Positions 25,978 to 34,616 of a DNA stretch of 51,855 bases are shown piece by piece. Each line of letters begins with the position of its first letter. The first letter of the stretch is position 1. The notes beneath the pieces were generated by a model that searched no databases, had not been told where the DNA came from, and was given only the letters and a program-made list of their open reading frames with translations. Location: NCBI GenBank assembly GCA_009783885.1, contig WRCN01000016.1, positions 1 to 51,855 on the forward strand, written 5' to 3'. The DNA is from Bacteroidales bacterium. Its GTDB lineage: Bacteria; Bacteroidota; Bacteroidia; Bacteroidales; P3. The translations under genes were made by a program, and so were the position numbers.

Positions 25978-27177
25978 ATGAAATTCGATCCAGCATCAAA
26001 CATTCAAGACCTGCTCCAATTTGGGGAGTTTGGCGATGTGAATCCGTCAATTACGGATTCTGCAACTTACACATTTATGGAGGCGCGCGCAATGACTGAC
26101 ACGTTTACGGGCGAACAAGAAGGTTGCTTCCTGTATTCGCGTCATTGGAATCCCAGTAACAAATTTCTTGCCGACGCGTTAGCCGCAATGGATGGCACAC
26201 CTGCCGCATGGGTAACGGCTTCGGGAATGGCAGCAATTACGTGCGCTATTTTGCAATGCGTAAATTCGGGCGACCACATCATTTCAAGCATGACCACCTA
26301 TGGCGGAACCTACGCATTCTTGAAAAATTATGTGCCGAAATTCAACATCGAAGTATCATTTTTAGATACAACGGATTTAGAAGCCGTAAAAAAAGCCATT
26401 CGTCCGAACACCAAACTGATTTACACCGAAACGATGAACAACCCGTTGTTGCAAATCAGCGATATCCCCGAATTGGCAAAGGTTTGCAAAGCCCATAATT
26501 TGAAATTGATGGTCGACAATACGTTCACACCAATGATTGTTGCACCCTACAAATTGGGCGCAGATGTTGTCGTGTATTCGATGACCAAATTCATCAACGG
26601 TAAAAACGATTGCGTTGCCGGTGCGATTTGTGCTTCGGAGGAGTTTATCAATTCATTGATTGATGTGAATACCGGAACAGCGATGATATTGGGTCCTGTA
26701 CTTGATCCGCTACGTTCGTCGGCCATTCTCAAAAACCTTCACACGTTGCATATTCGCATGAAACAACACAGTTACAATGCTGCGTATTTGGCGAAAAAAT
26801 TCAAATCCATTGGGTTGAAATGCAACTATCCGGGTGAGGCTGATCATCGCGACCACGAATTGTTCAAACGCATGATGAATGCCGAATTCGGCTTCGGTGG
26901 TATGATCGCCATTGATATGGAAACCGTAGACCGCGCAAGCAAATTAATGGAACTTATGCAAGAAAAAGGCGTTGGTTATTTGGCGGTGAGTTTGGGTTAT
27001 TTCAAAACGCTGTTCAGCAATTCTGGCAAAAGCACATCGTCAGAAATCCCTGAAGATGTTCAAAAAGAGATGGGTATGTCGGAAGGTCTAATTCGTTTTT
27101 CCGTAGGATTAGACAACGATATTGACCGTACGTTCCAACTGATACATCAGTGTTTGAAGGAATTGAAATATGTATAG
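25978..27177 (+). CDS. Cys/Met-metabolism PLP-dependent enzyme (methionine gamma-lyase / cystathionine gamma-synthase type)
   Basis: 399 aa. Fold type I motifs: TASGMAAITCAILQC, MTTYGGTYAFLKN, TMNNPLLQISDIPELAKVC, VDNTF, and the PLP lysine in VVYSMTKFINGKND. The C-terminal EGLIRFSVGLDN is typical of the trans-sulfuration family. It cleaves or replaces the gamma group of methionine, homocysteine or O-acetylhomoserine; which one cannot be told from motifs. No sulfur genes are adjacent, although metK lies 6 kb away. Confidence 0.88.
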   Translation: MKFDPASNIQDLLQFGEFGDVNPSITDSATYTFMEARAMTDTFTGEQEGCFLYSRHWNPSNKFLADALAAMDGTPAAWVTASGMAAITCAILQCVNSGDHIISSMTTYGGTYAFLKNYVPKFNIEVSFLDTTDLEAVKKAIRPNTKLIYTETMNNPLLQISDIPELAKVCKAHNLKLMVDNTFTPMIVAPYKLGADVVVYSMTKFINGKNDCVAGAICASEEFINSLIDVNTGTAMILGPVLDPLRSSAILKNLHTLHIRMKQHSYNAAYLAKKFKSIGLKCNYPGEADHRDHELFKRMMNAEFGFGGMIAIDMETVDRASKLMELMQEKGVGYLAVSLGYFKTLFSNSGKSTSSEIPEDVQKEMGMSEGLIRFSVGLDNDIDRTFQLIHQCLKELKYV

Positions 27178-27206
27178 TTCGTTTTTGTCAGAACTACGAT
27201 TTTGTT

Positions 27207-27293
27207 AAGATTTACAAGATTATCAAGATTAGTATTAGTAAATAATTGAAATTTTGGTAATCTTGTAAATCTTATTAAAATCAAGGTTCAGAC
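27207..27293. terminator. 16-bp inverted repeat and GGTTCAGAC element between convergent genes
   Basis: AAGATTTACAAGATTA (27207-27222) pairs perfectly with TAATCTTGTAAATCTT (27258-27273). The segment 27253-27293 matches the repeat at 10611-10651 in 32 of 41 bases. It ends two bases before the stop codon of the minus-strand gene. Confidence 0.7.
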
Positions 27294-27295
27294 AT

Positions 27296-28867
27296 TTATT
27301 TCAAAATCACGATCTTTTTAGGCCATATACCTGCCGTAAACTCAAAACGTTTAGCACCATTTTTGTCAAATGCAAAAACTTTTCCATTACCCATATACTC
27401 CGCATTGGAAAGATAAATATCCTCATTTTCGTGATTGATATTGATTGCGTAAGGCGTTTCAATCAAACTTGGATTATTGATAAAACTCGGTCTGACAATA
27501 GTTTCGGTTGCAGTATTATACTCAACATACTCGCCCGTAAATGTTGACCAATTGTAGTTGTAATAATACGCAATGTTACCTTTCATCACAAAATCGGTAG
27601 GAGTAATACCTGCAAATTTTTTATCATAGGTATTTGTAGTGGTGTTGATGCGATGCAAACTGTAAGGAATAATGTAGTCGCCACGACAACCCACAATAAT
27701 ATCACCGTTTGCATCTACACCAATAGAAAATGGATTTTTTTCCACAACGATTTTTTTCACTTCCGTGAATGTTACCAAATCAATAACAGAAACTGTGCTA
27801 TCGTAGTCAAGACCTATCAAATAATTCATCCCACCGGAATTGGTTACATACGCAAAACCTTTACTAATGGCGATGTTTTCAGGATTATATCCAACTTTAA
27901 CAAAGCCATCTATTTCGATAGACACAGTATCTAATCGTGCAACATATCCATCGAAACAGGCAATATAAACTTTTCCATCGTGAGCGGCTAAACCATGTGG
28001 TTCGCGATTTCTTGAACCATCTTTCAAAGAAATTTGTTGAATAGAATTTAGTTCTAAATCCGTAACTTCAATAGTGGATGAAAACCCAACAGAGATGTAA
28101 ATTTTTCCGCCATATATCAAAATATCGTTGGCAATATCGCCCAAAATTCGTCCGTTTTGCTTAAAAAACACATCTTGCGTAACTTGTCCGGTTACTAAGT
28201 CGTAAGACGTAATGGACGAATTGTTCATGCCTCTTAGACCTTCGTTCAAAACAAGAAGTCTTGGATTTGATGCAACATAATCTGTGGTTACAATCACTTC
28301 GCAGGAGTCGGTTTTGTTTCCATCTTGTGTAGTTACAATAATGAATGTTGTACCTTCTGTAATTGCAGTTACAACGCCGTTTAACACGGTTGCGATTGTT
28401 GTGTCTTTACTGCTCCAAAGTAAAGTTTGGTTTGTAGCATTGGAAGGAAGCACAGTTGCGTTCAGTGGCAACGAAGAAGTACCTTTAGTCAATGTGATAG
28501 AAGATGGAGTTAATGTTACACCCGTAACAGGAACAGGTTCAGCCGTTACAGTTATAGTGCAATTGGCTATTTTGTTACCATCAACGGTTGTAACCGTAAC
28601 GATGGCTTCACCCACTTCAACAGCCGTAACCATACCATTTTCTACAGTGGCAGCCGTACCGGTAACCGACCATGTTACATCTTTTTTAGTCGCGTTTTCC
28701 GGCTCAATGGTTGCACTCAAATGTAAGGTGTCGCCAAGCACCAAGAAAGCAGTGGTTCTGTTCAATTTTACGTCTATTACCAAAATATCGTTGTCTTTTT
28801 CCTTTTTACAGGAAACGAATACGAGTACCATCGCCATAGTCATTGTATAGGTTAAGATTTTTTTCAT
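27296..28867 (-). CDS. BtuG-like surface lipoprotein: two BIG2 domains plus DUF5074/YncE-type beta-propeller
   Basis: 523 aa. Lipobox VFVSC (Cys20), then two bacterial Ig-like group 2 domains (about residues 31-110 and 112-195; LHLSATIEPENATKKDVTWS and LPLNATVLPSNATNQTLLWS). A seven-bladed-propeller-like region follows (200-523; HGLAAHDGKVYIACFDGYVA, PFSIGVDANGDIIVGCRGDY). It lies directly downstream of the btuB-like receptor under a cobalamin riboswitch. Bacteroides BtuG is a surface propeller that binds B12 with very high affinity and caps BtuB. This gene fits that role, with added Ig domains that probably act as a stalk. Confidence 0.8.
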   Translation of the reverse strand: MKKILTYTMTMAMVLVFVSCKKEKDNDILVIDVKLNRTTAFLVLGDTLHLSATIEPENATKKDVTWSVTGTAATVENGMVTAVEVGEAIVTVTTVDGNKIANCTITVTAEPVPVTGVTLTPSSITLTKGTSSLPLNATVLPSNATNQTLLWSSKDTTIATVLNGVVTAITEGTTFIIVTTQDGNKTDSCEVIVTTDYVASNPRLLVLNEGLRGMNNSSITSYDLVTGQVTQDVFFKQNGRILGDIANDILIYGGKIYISVGFSSTIEVTDLELNSIQQISLKDGSRNREPHGLAAHDGKVYIACFDGYVARLDTVSIEIDGFVKVGYNPENIAISKGFAYVTNSGGMNYLIGLDYDSTVSVIDLVTFTEVKKIVVEKNPFSIGVDANGDIIVGCRGDYIIPYSLHRINTTTNTYDKKFAGITPTDFVMKGNIAYYYNYNWSTFTGEYVEYNTATETIVRPSFINNPSLIETPYAININHENEDIYLSNAEYMGNGKVFAFDKNGAKRFEFTAGIWPKKIVILK

Positions 28868-28906
28868 GGTTTTTTATTTTTTTGTTAATGTTTTATTGAA
28901 TTTCCG

Positions 28907-28968
28907 TGTAGGGGTGCGGTCTACGCGCCCACTTGCGTCCATATTTCATGGTGCGAGTCGCGCCCTCA
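28907..28968. repeat. GTAGGGGTGCGG double element overlapping the btuB-like 3' end
   Basis: Two direct, related units: GTAGGGGTGCGGTCTACGCG followed by CCC (28908-28930) and TGGTGCGAGTCGCGCCCTCA (28949-28968). They share GGTGCG...CGCGCCC. The second unit contains the stop codon and last codons of the minus-strand receptor gene. Confidence 0.65.
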
Positions 28969-30958
28969 CGGTTAGGCGATAATGTCGTCCCGGCATAGGA
29001 TACCACATTACAATTTCGTAGTTTTTATTCGTAAAATTCAGAATTTCAAATGCCGTTTTTAGGTTAATTTTTCGTAAAGAAATCTGTTTTGAAATAGAAA
29101 AACCATGATCGAAAAACGGCTCTAATCGAGTGTCTGTGGAATTTTCCTGCAAACTGTAGCGTTCGCCTGAAAACATCAAACTATATTGCAACGTAAAAAA
29201 CATATTCGCCCCAAAAACAGCACTCCCGGAATGCTTTGGCGTGTAAGGAATTTGATGGTTATAGTTTTTTGATGAAGGAGTTACATCTTTTGCATCTTGA
29301 AACGAATAACTGATTTCGCTGTAAAAATCAAGTTTTTTGTTCACGTCAAATCCGCCCTTCAAAGTTGCATCAATCCCTAAAATATCAACTTCTCCGACGT
29401 TCACCATCGACCACGTAAACAAATTGTTCATTGGAATGGCAACAATTTTGTCTTTAACTTTATTGCGATATCCGTCAACAGAAATTGCCATATATTTTTT
29501 TTCATTCAATGAACTTCCCATGGAAACTCCGAGATTAAATTGTCTTGCCAATTCGGGAGAAAGTCTTGGGTTTCCAACACTTCTGTAATAAAGTTCGTTA
29601 AACGTCGGAATTCGATAGGTTTCTTTATAAAAAAACCGAGCAGAAAAATTAGGACAAGAAGCAGGCTGAAAATTCAATCCGAGCGTTGGAGAAAATCGCT
29701 GTCTGTTCTTTGCAGCATTATCAGATTCAGCATGTTCAAAGGTTGCTTTATGTAAAAGACTTCTGTAAAAAAGAAACGAACGCCACTTCGCATTCCACGT
29801 CCAATTGGTCATCGAAGTCAATCGTGTCGGATAAGCAAATTGTGGTAAATTTGAACTCATTTTATGATAAATAATATCACTGCTTAATGATGTCTGAAAT
29901 CCCCAGAATTCACGAGTTTGAACACCACCTGAGCCAAAATATTCCGTTTGCGTAAACTGATTATCCAAAGGTCGATCATCTTGAAAATTGGGAATCATGT
30001 AACGATTAAACGTTTCCGAAATTTTTGCATTGAACAAAATGGTTGTACTATCCGAAAATCGGTAATTATACTGACCTTGCAGAGCCTTTTCTTTATCCCA
30101 CAATTTTTGTTCACTCGAATTCGGACTGTATACAGTCACAGAGCCTGGCAACTGCCGATGATTATCATAATAATTGGCTTTGACAAAATATTGATGTCGC
30201 GAAGCAGAATAATTTTGCCACATCAAATCCATACGAAAACTCTCAACAGCCGAATTTTCACGAGTTCCTGAGATTGTTTGCCCCTTATGAACCAACTTGA
30301 ACGGATAATTCCCTTTGGCTCTTTGATAATCTGCGTTTAGTGAAAAAAGTTGTTTTTTGATCTTTTGATGAATATTGAATTGCGGATTAAACAAACCGAA
30401 CGAACCAACTTTTAGCGAAACTTCAGCATCTGTATGCTGATTTTCGCTAAATGTCGGACGAGCAGTAATAAGGCTGAGTTGAGCAGATTTTGAGTAAAAC
30501 GAAGCCGTTTGCAAGGTTGACGAAAAATTATCGTTTGACAACTGAATTTCACCGATGTTGTCCAACGTAAATCGGCTCAAATCTATTTGTCCGTTCATTA
30601 CATTGCTCGTCGGAATTTTATCGACAAATACTCCGGTATGCGACGCACCCAAACTTCGAACAGATACGGTTTTCAGTCCACCAATTCCGCCATAATCTTT
30701 CACCATTGCACCTGCAAAAAATTTCACCGCATCAGATAATTGAATAGCGTTCAAACGTTCTAAACTGGTTGTGTTTAACGATTGTAATTGTCCGATATTC
30801 GGACTTATACGCGGACGCGCAGCAGCAGAGATTGTCACGCCATCCAAGTTTTGAATACTGTCTAACGATTGTGCAAATGTTTGAAAAAAAACACCTTGCG
30901 TCAAGAGAAATCCTATCGCAAGTTTTTTAAATGATCGTATAAAATGTGTATTATTCAT
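28946..30958 (-). CDS. TonB-dependent receptor, BtuB-like (vitamin B12 uptake)
   Basis: 670 aa. Signal peptide ending FFQTFAQ, plug domain (about residues 35-150; VKDYGGIGGLKTVSVRSLGA, a typical plug motif) and a 22-strand-like barrel. The cobalamin riboswitch upstream and the BtuG-like gene downstream identify B12 or corrinoid as the likely cargo. Oddity: the last residues are TVRARLAP and lack the C-terminal aromatic residue found in the other complete barrel proteins of this window. These final codons lie in a GTAGGGG-type repeat. Confidence 0.85.
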   Translation of the reverse strand: MNNTHFIRSFKKLAIGFLLTQGVFFQTFAQSLDSIQNLDGVTISAAARPRISPNIGQLQSLNTTSLERLNAIQLSDAVKFFAGAMVKDYGGIGGLKTVSVRSLGASHTGVFVDKIPTSNVMNGQIDLSRFTLDNIGEIQLSNDNFSSTLQTASFYSKSAQLSLITARPTFSENQHTDAEVSLKVGSFGLFNPQFNIHQKIKKQLFSLNADYQRAKGNYPFKLVHKGQTISGTRENSAVESFRMDLMWQNYSASRHQYFVKANYYDNHRQLPGSVTVYSPNSSEQKLWDKEKALQGQYNYRFSDSTTILFNAKISETFNRYMIPNFQDDRPLDNQFTQTEYFGSGGVQTREFWGFQTSLSSDIIYHKMSSNLPQFAYPTRLTSMTNWTWNAKWRSFLFYRSLLHKATFEHAESDNAAKNRQRFSPTLGLNFQPASCPNFSARFFYKETYRIPTFNELYYRSVGNPRLSPELARQFNLGVSMGSSLNEKKYMAISVDGYRNKVKDKIVAIPMNNLFTWSMVNVGEVDILGIDATLKGGFDVNKKLDFYSEISYSFQDAKDVTPSSKNYNHQIPYTPKHSGSAVFGANMFFTLQYSLMFSGERYSLQENSTDTRLEPFFDHGFSISKQISLRKINLKTAFEILNFTNKNYEIVMWYPMPGRHYRLTVRARLAP

Positions 30959-31061
30959 CTTTTTTATTTTCGTTTTTATTTGTGAACAAAAGATGAAGGC
31001 TAAAAGAGAACCACAAGTTCCGATTTAGTTTTCAGCTTCAATCCACGAAAGCTATTAACTG

Positions 31062-31215
31062 TTGCGGTTGCAGGTCTTCTGACTTACCGTTCGTTTGGCG
31101 CCTTCCCATGATTGATTTTCACAGTGGCTTTTGCCAAACGTTTGTTTTCACGGCTTACAGCAGCGGGACTGTTCAGGATTTTCACCTGATTCCTTCGCAC
31201 AAAATAGGTTGTGCT
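31062..31215 (-). ncRNA. Cobalamin riboswitch
   Basis: On the minus strand, in order: AATCAGGTGAAAATCCTG, ACAGTCCCGC, GCTGTAAGCCG, GCCACTG, ATGGGAAGGCGCC, and the B12 box TAAGTCAGAAGACCTGC (complement 31070-31086). This order and wording match the AdoCbl aptamer. It lies between a strong promoter and the btuB-like gene, about 100 bases before its ATG. High cobalamin would be expected to shut off the btuB/btuG-like pair. Confidence 0.92.
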
Positions 31216-31227
31216 ACAAACGCGACG

Positions 31228-31259
31228 CAAAGTTACGATTTTTTTCTTAAACTACCAAA
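31228..31259 (-). promoter_or_regulatory. Promoter of the cobalamin riboswitch transcript
   Basis: On the minus strand TTTG (complement 31256-31259), 20-base spacer, TAACTTTG (complement 31228-31235). It is divergent from and very close to the next gene's box (TATCTTTG 31268-31275). Confidence 0.7.
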
Positions 31260-31288
31260 TTTTTTTGTATCTTTGCAAAAAAATCGTT

Positions 31289-32143
31289 ATGATAAGCATT
31301 AATTCTTCTAATTGTACGCGTTGCTACCATTGTGTAAAAGTTTGCCCATCAAATATTTTTACAATTTCTTCGGAGAAGTCCGTTCAAATTGCACACGAAC
31401 ATCGTTGCATCCGTTGCGGACATTGTGTGGCTGCTTGTGGCTTTAATGCTGTTGTTCACGGTGATTTTCCAAAAGAAAAAGTTCACAAAATTGATGTTGA
31501 AAAACTTCCAACACCCGAGCAAACCTTGTTGTTAATCCGCAAACGACGCTCAAATCGGACATTTTCATCCAAACCAATTCCCGAAGAATTTTTATCTCAA
31601 ATTCTTGAAGCTGCCCACCGTGCGCCAACAGCAATGAATTTACAATTAGTTGATTTTACATTGATTACCAATCCCGAAAAACTCAACGCTATCGTAGATT
31701 TTACGTTAAATACGTATATGCCGATTGTCAAAATCGCAGATTTTGCTTTGTTTAAACCGATTTTCAAACGGTGTTTTCCTAAACTTTACAAATATGTTAC
31801 CATATTCAGAAATTTCGAACGCAGCTATCGCGAACAAGGCAAAGATGTAGGTATTTTGCGAGGTGCAACCGCTGTTTTATTGATTCATACATCGAAACCT
31901 TCAAACTTTGGTAGAGAGGATAGTCAGCTTGCTTATCAAAATGCTTCGCTGATGGCGGAAAATTTGGGTGTATCACAGTTTTACACCGGTTTTGTAGTTC
32001 GAGCCATTAGACAGAGAAGTAAAAAACTGGAAAAAATATTGGGCATCAACGGAACCATTCACGCAGGAATGGCGCTTGGAATGCCACAATTTGAATATCC
32101 GAATTACATTGACAGAAAAGAAATAAAACTAACACGTCTATAA
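31289..32143 (+). CDS. Ferredoxin-nitroreductase fusion protein
   Basis: 284 aa from ATG 31289. The frame extends upstream across the promoter, so the earlier Met is rejected. Two 4Fe-4S motifs at the N-terminus (CTRCYHCVKVCP, residues 9-20, and CIRCGHCVAAC) are followed by a nitroreductase domain with FMN-binding RRSNRTFSSKPIPEE and AHRAPTAMNLQLVDF. It likely moves electrons from ferredoxin clusters to an FMN-bound substrate in the cytoplasm; the substrate is unknown. It shares a transcript with the AMP nucleosidase gene, 39 bases downstream, with a small AAACCC/GGGTTT hairpin between. Confidence 0.9.
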   Translation: MISINSSNCTRCYHCVKVCPSNIFTISSEKSVQIAHEHRCIRCGHCVAACGFNAVVHGDFPKEKVHKIDVEKLPTPEQTLLLIRKRRSNRTFSSKPIPEEFLSQILEAAHRAPTAMNLQLVDFTLITNPEKLNAIVDFTLNTYMPIVKIADFALFKPIFKRCFPKLYKYVTIFRNFERSYREQGKDVGILRGATAVLLIHTSKPSNFGREDSQLAYQNASLMAENLGVSQFYTGFVVRAIRQRSKKLEKILGINGTIHAGMALGMPQFEYPNYIDRKEIKLTRL

Positions 32144-32182
32144 ACCCCGCAGGGTTTCGTATGACCTTAATAACATTTCCGT

Positions 32183-32956
32183 ATGAAAACAAAAGAAGAA
32201 ATTGTAGAAAATTGGCTACCTCGTTACACGGGAGCATCATTGGAACAGTTTGGAGAATACATTCTCTTGGTTAATTTCCACGAATATGTGTATCGATTTT
32301 CCGAAAAATTCAATGTCGAAATTTTCGGAATTGGCAAAGCCATGCAGTGTGCAACACACGAAAATATCACGATTATCAACTTTGGTATGGGTAGTCCGAA
32401 TGCAGCGACAATCATGGATTTGCTGAGTGCCATTCATCCAAAAGCCGTTTTGTTTTTGGGTAAATGCGGCGGTTTGAAAAAAACGCTACTCGGCGATTTT
32501 ATTCTTCCGATTGCAGCTATTCGTGGTGAAGGAACATCAAGGGATTATTTTCCGAAAGAAGTACCTGCATTACCTGCGTTCAGTTTGCAAAAAGCCGTAT
32601 CTACAACCATTCGCGACTACGGTAAAGATTACTGGACGGGCACGATTTACACTACAAACCGCCGTGTTTGGGAGCACGACGAACAATTCAAAGATTATTT
32701 ACACTCGCTCAAATGTATCGGTATTGATATGGAAACGGCAACCATTTTAATCACCGGATTTGCCAATCAAATTCCAGCAGGCGCGTTGCTTCTTGTGTCT
32801 GATAATCCAATGACACCCGAAGGTGTGAAGACATCGTCAAGCGATCACATGGTCAGCGAAAATTTTGCACAATTCCATTTGGACATCGGGATTGATTCAC
32901 TGAAACAATTGATGTATAATGGGCTTACGGTGAAACATTTGAGGTTTGAATTTTAG
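32183..32956 (+). CDS. amn: AMP nucleosidase, short type
   Basis: 257 aa, one phosphorylase-like domain. Motifs: NFGMGSPNAATIMDLLSAI, VLFLGKCGGLKKTLLGDFIL, the purine-site CIGIDMETATILITGF and LLLVSDNPMTPEG. This is the short Bacteroidetes form that lacks the N-terminal regulatory domain of the E. coli enzyme. It splits AMP to adenine and ribose-5-phosphate. It is followed by a near-perfect hairpin (32959-33004). Confidence 0.9.
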   Translation: MKTKEEIVENWLPRYTGASLEQFGEYILLVNFHEYVYRFSEKFNVEIFGIGKAMQCATHENITIINFGMGSPNAATIMDLLSAIHPKAVLFLGKCGGLKKTLLGDFILPIAAIRGEGTSRDYFPKEVPALPAFSLQKAVSTTIRDYGKDYWTGTIYTTNRRVWEHDEQFKDYLHSLKCIGIDMETATILITGFANQIPAGALLLVSDNPMTPEGVKTSSSDHMVSENFAQFHLDIGIDSLKQLMYNGLTVKHLRFEF

Positions 32957-32958
32957 GC

Positions 32959-33005
32959 TTCGACTCCGCTCAGCCACCGTATACGGTCGTTGAGCGGAGT
33001 CGAAA
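32959..33005. repeat. Near-perfect hairpin between amn and metK
   Basis: Arms TTCGACTCCGCTCAGCCACC and its counterpart GGTCGTTGAGCGGAGTCGAA pair with two mismatches around GTATAC. It is the same family as 22502-22548, here between convergent genes, 7 bases before the metK stop. Confidence 0.8.
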
Positions 33006-33011
33006 CGACAA

Positions 33012-34310
33012 TCACACGCCAAACGCCTTTTTGAAATCCTTCACCAAATCCAATTTCTCCCAAGCAAAAAATTCAACAGTTTTGAAATACTTGGTTTCTT
33101 TGCCAATTTTTTTGGTTTTGGTTTCTTTGTTGGAATAAAAAACTTCAACTTCTTTTTTATACGTATCTCTTCCAAAATGCCCGTAAGACGCGGTTGGCAA
33201 ATAGATCGGGTTTTTCAAACCGAAGCGGTTTACAATTGCGTAAGGGCGTAAATCTATCAATTTAGAAACGATAGTTGCAATTTCGCCGTCGTGCATGACG
33301 TTGCCGTTTTTCTTGGCTTTGCACGTTCCGTAGGTATTCACATACAATCCAACAGGTTGTGCTACCCCAATTGCATAAGCCACCTGAACCAATACCTCTT
33401 CGCAAACACCTGCTGCTACAAGATTTTTCGCAATATGTCGCATTGCATAAGCAGCCGAACGATCCACTTTAGAAGGATCTTTTCCTGAAAATGCACCACC
33501 GCCATGAGCACCTTTTCCACCGTAAGTATCAACAATAATTTTACGGCCTGTCAAGCCTGTATCACCGTGAGGGCCGCCGATAACAAACTTTCCGGTTGGA
33601 TTTACAAATAATTTGTATTTTGCATTAAATAACGCCTGTACGCGCTTTGGCAATGTTTTGATCACTCGCGGAATTAAGATGGTTTCCACATCTTTTTTGA
33701 TGGTATCAAGCATTTTTTTCTCCTCCGAAAAATCGTCGTGTTGCGTGGAAATCACAATAGCATCAATGGCTATCGGCTTTCCATTGTCTTCATATTTAAT
33801 CGTAACCTGCGATTTGGAATCCGGACGCAGATATTTCATTTGCTTGCCTTCTCTACGAATGGCAGCCAATTCCTGCAAAAAAATGTGTGATAATTCAACG
33901 GGCATCGGCATATGATTATCCATGTCGTTACACGCATAGCCAAACATCATGCCTTGATCACCCGCGCCTTGATCTTCGGCTTTTTTGCGTTCAACGCCCT
34001 GATTGATGTCTTGCGATTGCCCATGAATAGCGGAAATCACACCACAAGAATCTGCATCAAAGCGGTATTCGGCCTTGGTGTAACCGATTTGTCGGATGGT
34101 TTCGCGAGCAATATGCTGCACGTCTACATAACAATTCGTTTTTACTTCACCTGCACACACAGTTAAACCTGTTGTTACAAGCGTTTCGCACGCCACTTTC
34201 GATTCCGGATCGTAACGTAAAAATTGGTCTAATAAAGCATCGGAAATTTGATCCGCTACTTTGTCGGGGTGTCCTTCGGACACGGATTCTGAGGTGAAAA
34301 GATAGCTCAT
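33012..34310 (-). CDS. metK: S-adenosylmethionine synthetase
   Basis: 432 aa. N-terminus [23 protein letters not shown]-binding [12 protein letters not shown], phosphate-binding [19 protein letters not shown], and C-terminal YGHFGRD. It makes SAM from methionine and ATP. The gene is transcribed from a promoter 230 bases upstream through a SAM-II aptamer, an intrinsic terminator and a repeat hairpin, so its own product should repress it. Confidence 0.97.
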   Translation of the reverse strand: MSYLFTSESVSEGHPDKVADQISDALLDQFLRYDPESKVACETLVTTGLTVCAGEVKTNCYVDVQHIARETIRQIGYTKAEYRFDADSCGVISAIHGQSQDINQGVERKKAEDQGAGDQGMMFGYACNDMDNHMPMPVELSHIFLQELAAIRREGKQMKYLRPDSKSQVTIKYEDNGKPIAIDAIVISTQHDDFSEEKKMLDTIKKDVETILIPRVIKTLPKRVQALFNAKYKLFVNPTGKFVIGGPHGDTGLTGRKIIVDTYGGKGAHGGGAFSGKDPSKVDRSAAYAMRHIAKNLVAAGVCEEVLVQVAYAIGVAQPVGLYVNTYGTCKAKKNGNVMHDGEIATIVSKLIDLRPYAIVNRFGLKNPIYLPTASYGHFGRDTYKKEVEVFYSNKETKTKKIGKETKYFKTVEFFAWEKLDLVKDFKKAFGV

Positions 34311-34339
34311 AGTTTTAATAGTTTTGTAGTTTTATATTT

Positions 34340-34412
34340 GGTGCGGGGTGGCGAGGTACTGGGTGCGAGGTGTGCTTACTAGTACACCTCGTACCCAGCA
34401 ACCTCGTACCTG
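34340..34412. repeat. GAGGT hairpin in the metK leader
   Basis: Plus-strand arms CGAGGTACTGGGTGCGAGGT (34352 on) and ACCTCGTACCCAGCAACCTC (to about 34405) pair with few mismatches around GTGCTTACTAGTAC. It lies between the riboswitch terminator and the metK start codon, an odd place for a large stable hairpin. Confidence 0.75.
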
Positions 34413-34425
34413 TTCTTTTTTTTAC

Positions 34426-34455
34426 AAAAAAAAGAACTCCCCTTGTGGAAAGTTC
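34426..34455 (-). terminator. Riboswitch-controlled terminator upstream of metK
   Basis: Minus-strand GAACTTTCC (complement 34447-34455), loop ACAA, GGGGAGTTC (complement 34434-34442), then eight T (complement 34426-34433). Nine pairs with two G-U. Part of its left arm and loop (TCCACAA) can instead pair with the 5' end of the aptamer. Confidence 0.8.
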
Positions 34456-34539
34456 GCTTGCATACAACCAATGCTGGTATACCTGTTTACATTTTAGCGT
34501 TTTTTTACGTGGTTGCAAGCAGTCAAATTCGTCCACAAA
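34456..34539 (-). ncRNA. SAM-II riboswitch of metK
   Basis: Minus-strand core: GTGG, then ATTTGACTGCTTGCAA, CCAC, then an A-rich run and GCTAAAA. This matches the SAM-II aptamer layout (P1, an L1 loop with ATTTnAC...TTGCAA, then GCTAAAA). P1 is GTGG (complement 34533-34536) with CCAC (complement 34509-34512). Two downstream stretches can unfold it: GGTTGTATGCAAGC (complement 34456-34469) pairs with GCTTGCAACC, and TCCACAA pairs with TTTGTGGA. That gives a full terminator/antiterminator switch. Confidence 0.78.
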
Positions 34540-34546
34540 TCTTTTG

Positions 34547-34554
34547 CAAAGATA
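34547..34554 (-). promoter_or_regulatory. Promoter -7 box of the metK leader
   Basis: TATCTTTG on the minus strand, with ATTG 20 bases upstream as a weak -33. Transcription would start at about 34542, directly before the aptamer. A divergent TATCTTTG (34587-34594) serves the next plus-strand gene. Confidence 0.65.
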
Positions 34555-34616
34555 CGAATAATTTTTCATATAAGCAATTTTTTTTGTATCTTTGCAGATG
34601 AAAATTTTGAATTAAT

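Noticed and set aside
27296..28867. Adhesin or invasin call for the BIG2 protein
   Set aside because: Ig-like domains alone suggest this, but the propeller and the riboswitch-btuB context favour a B12-binding role.
34315..34569. 84-codon minus-strand ORF upstream of metK
   Set aside because: It covers the SAM-II aptamer, the terminator and a repeat hairpin, all better explained as RNA elements.
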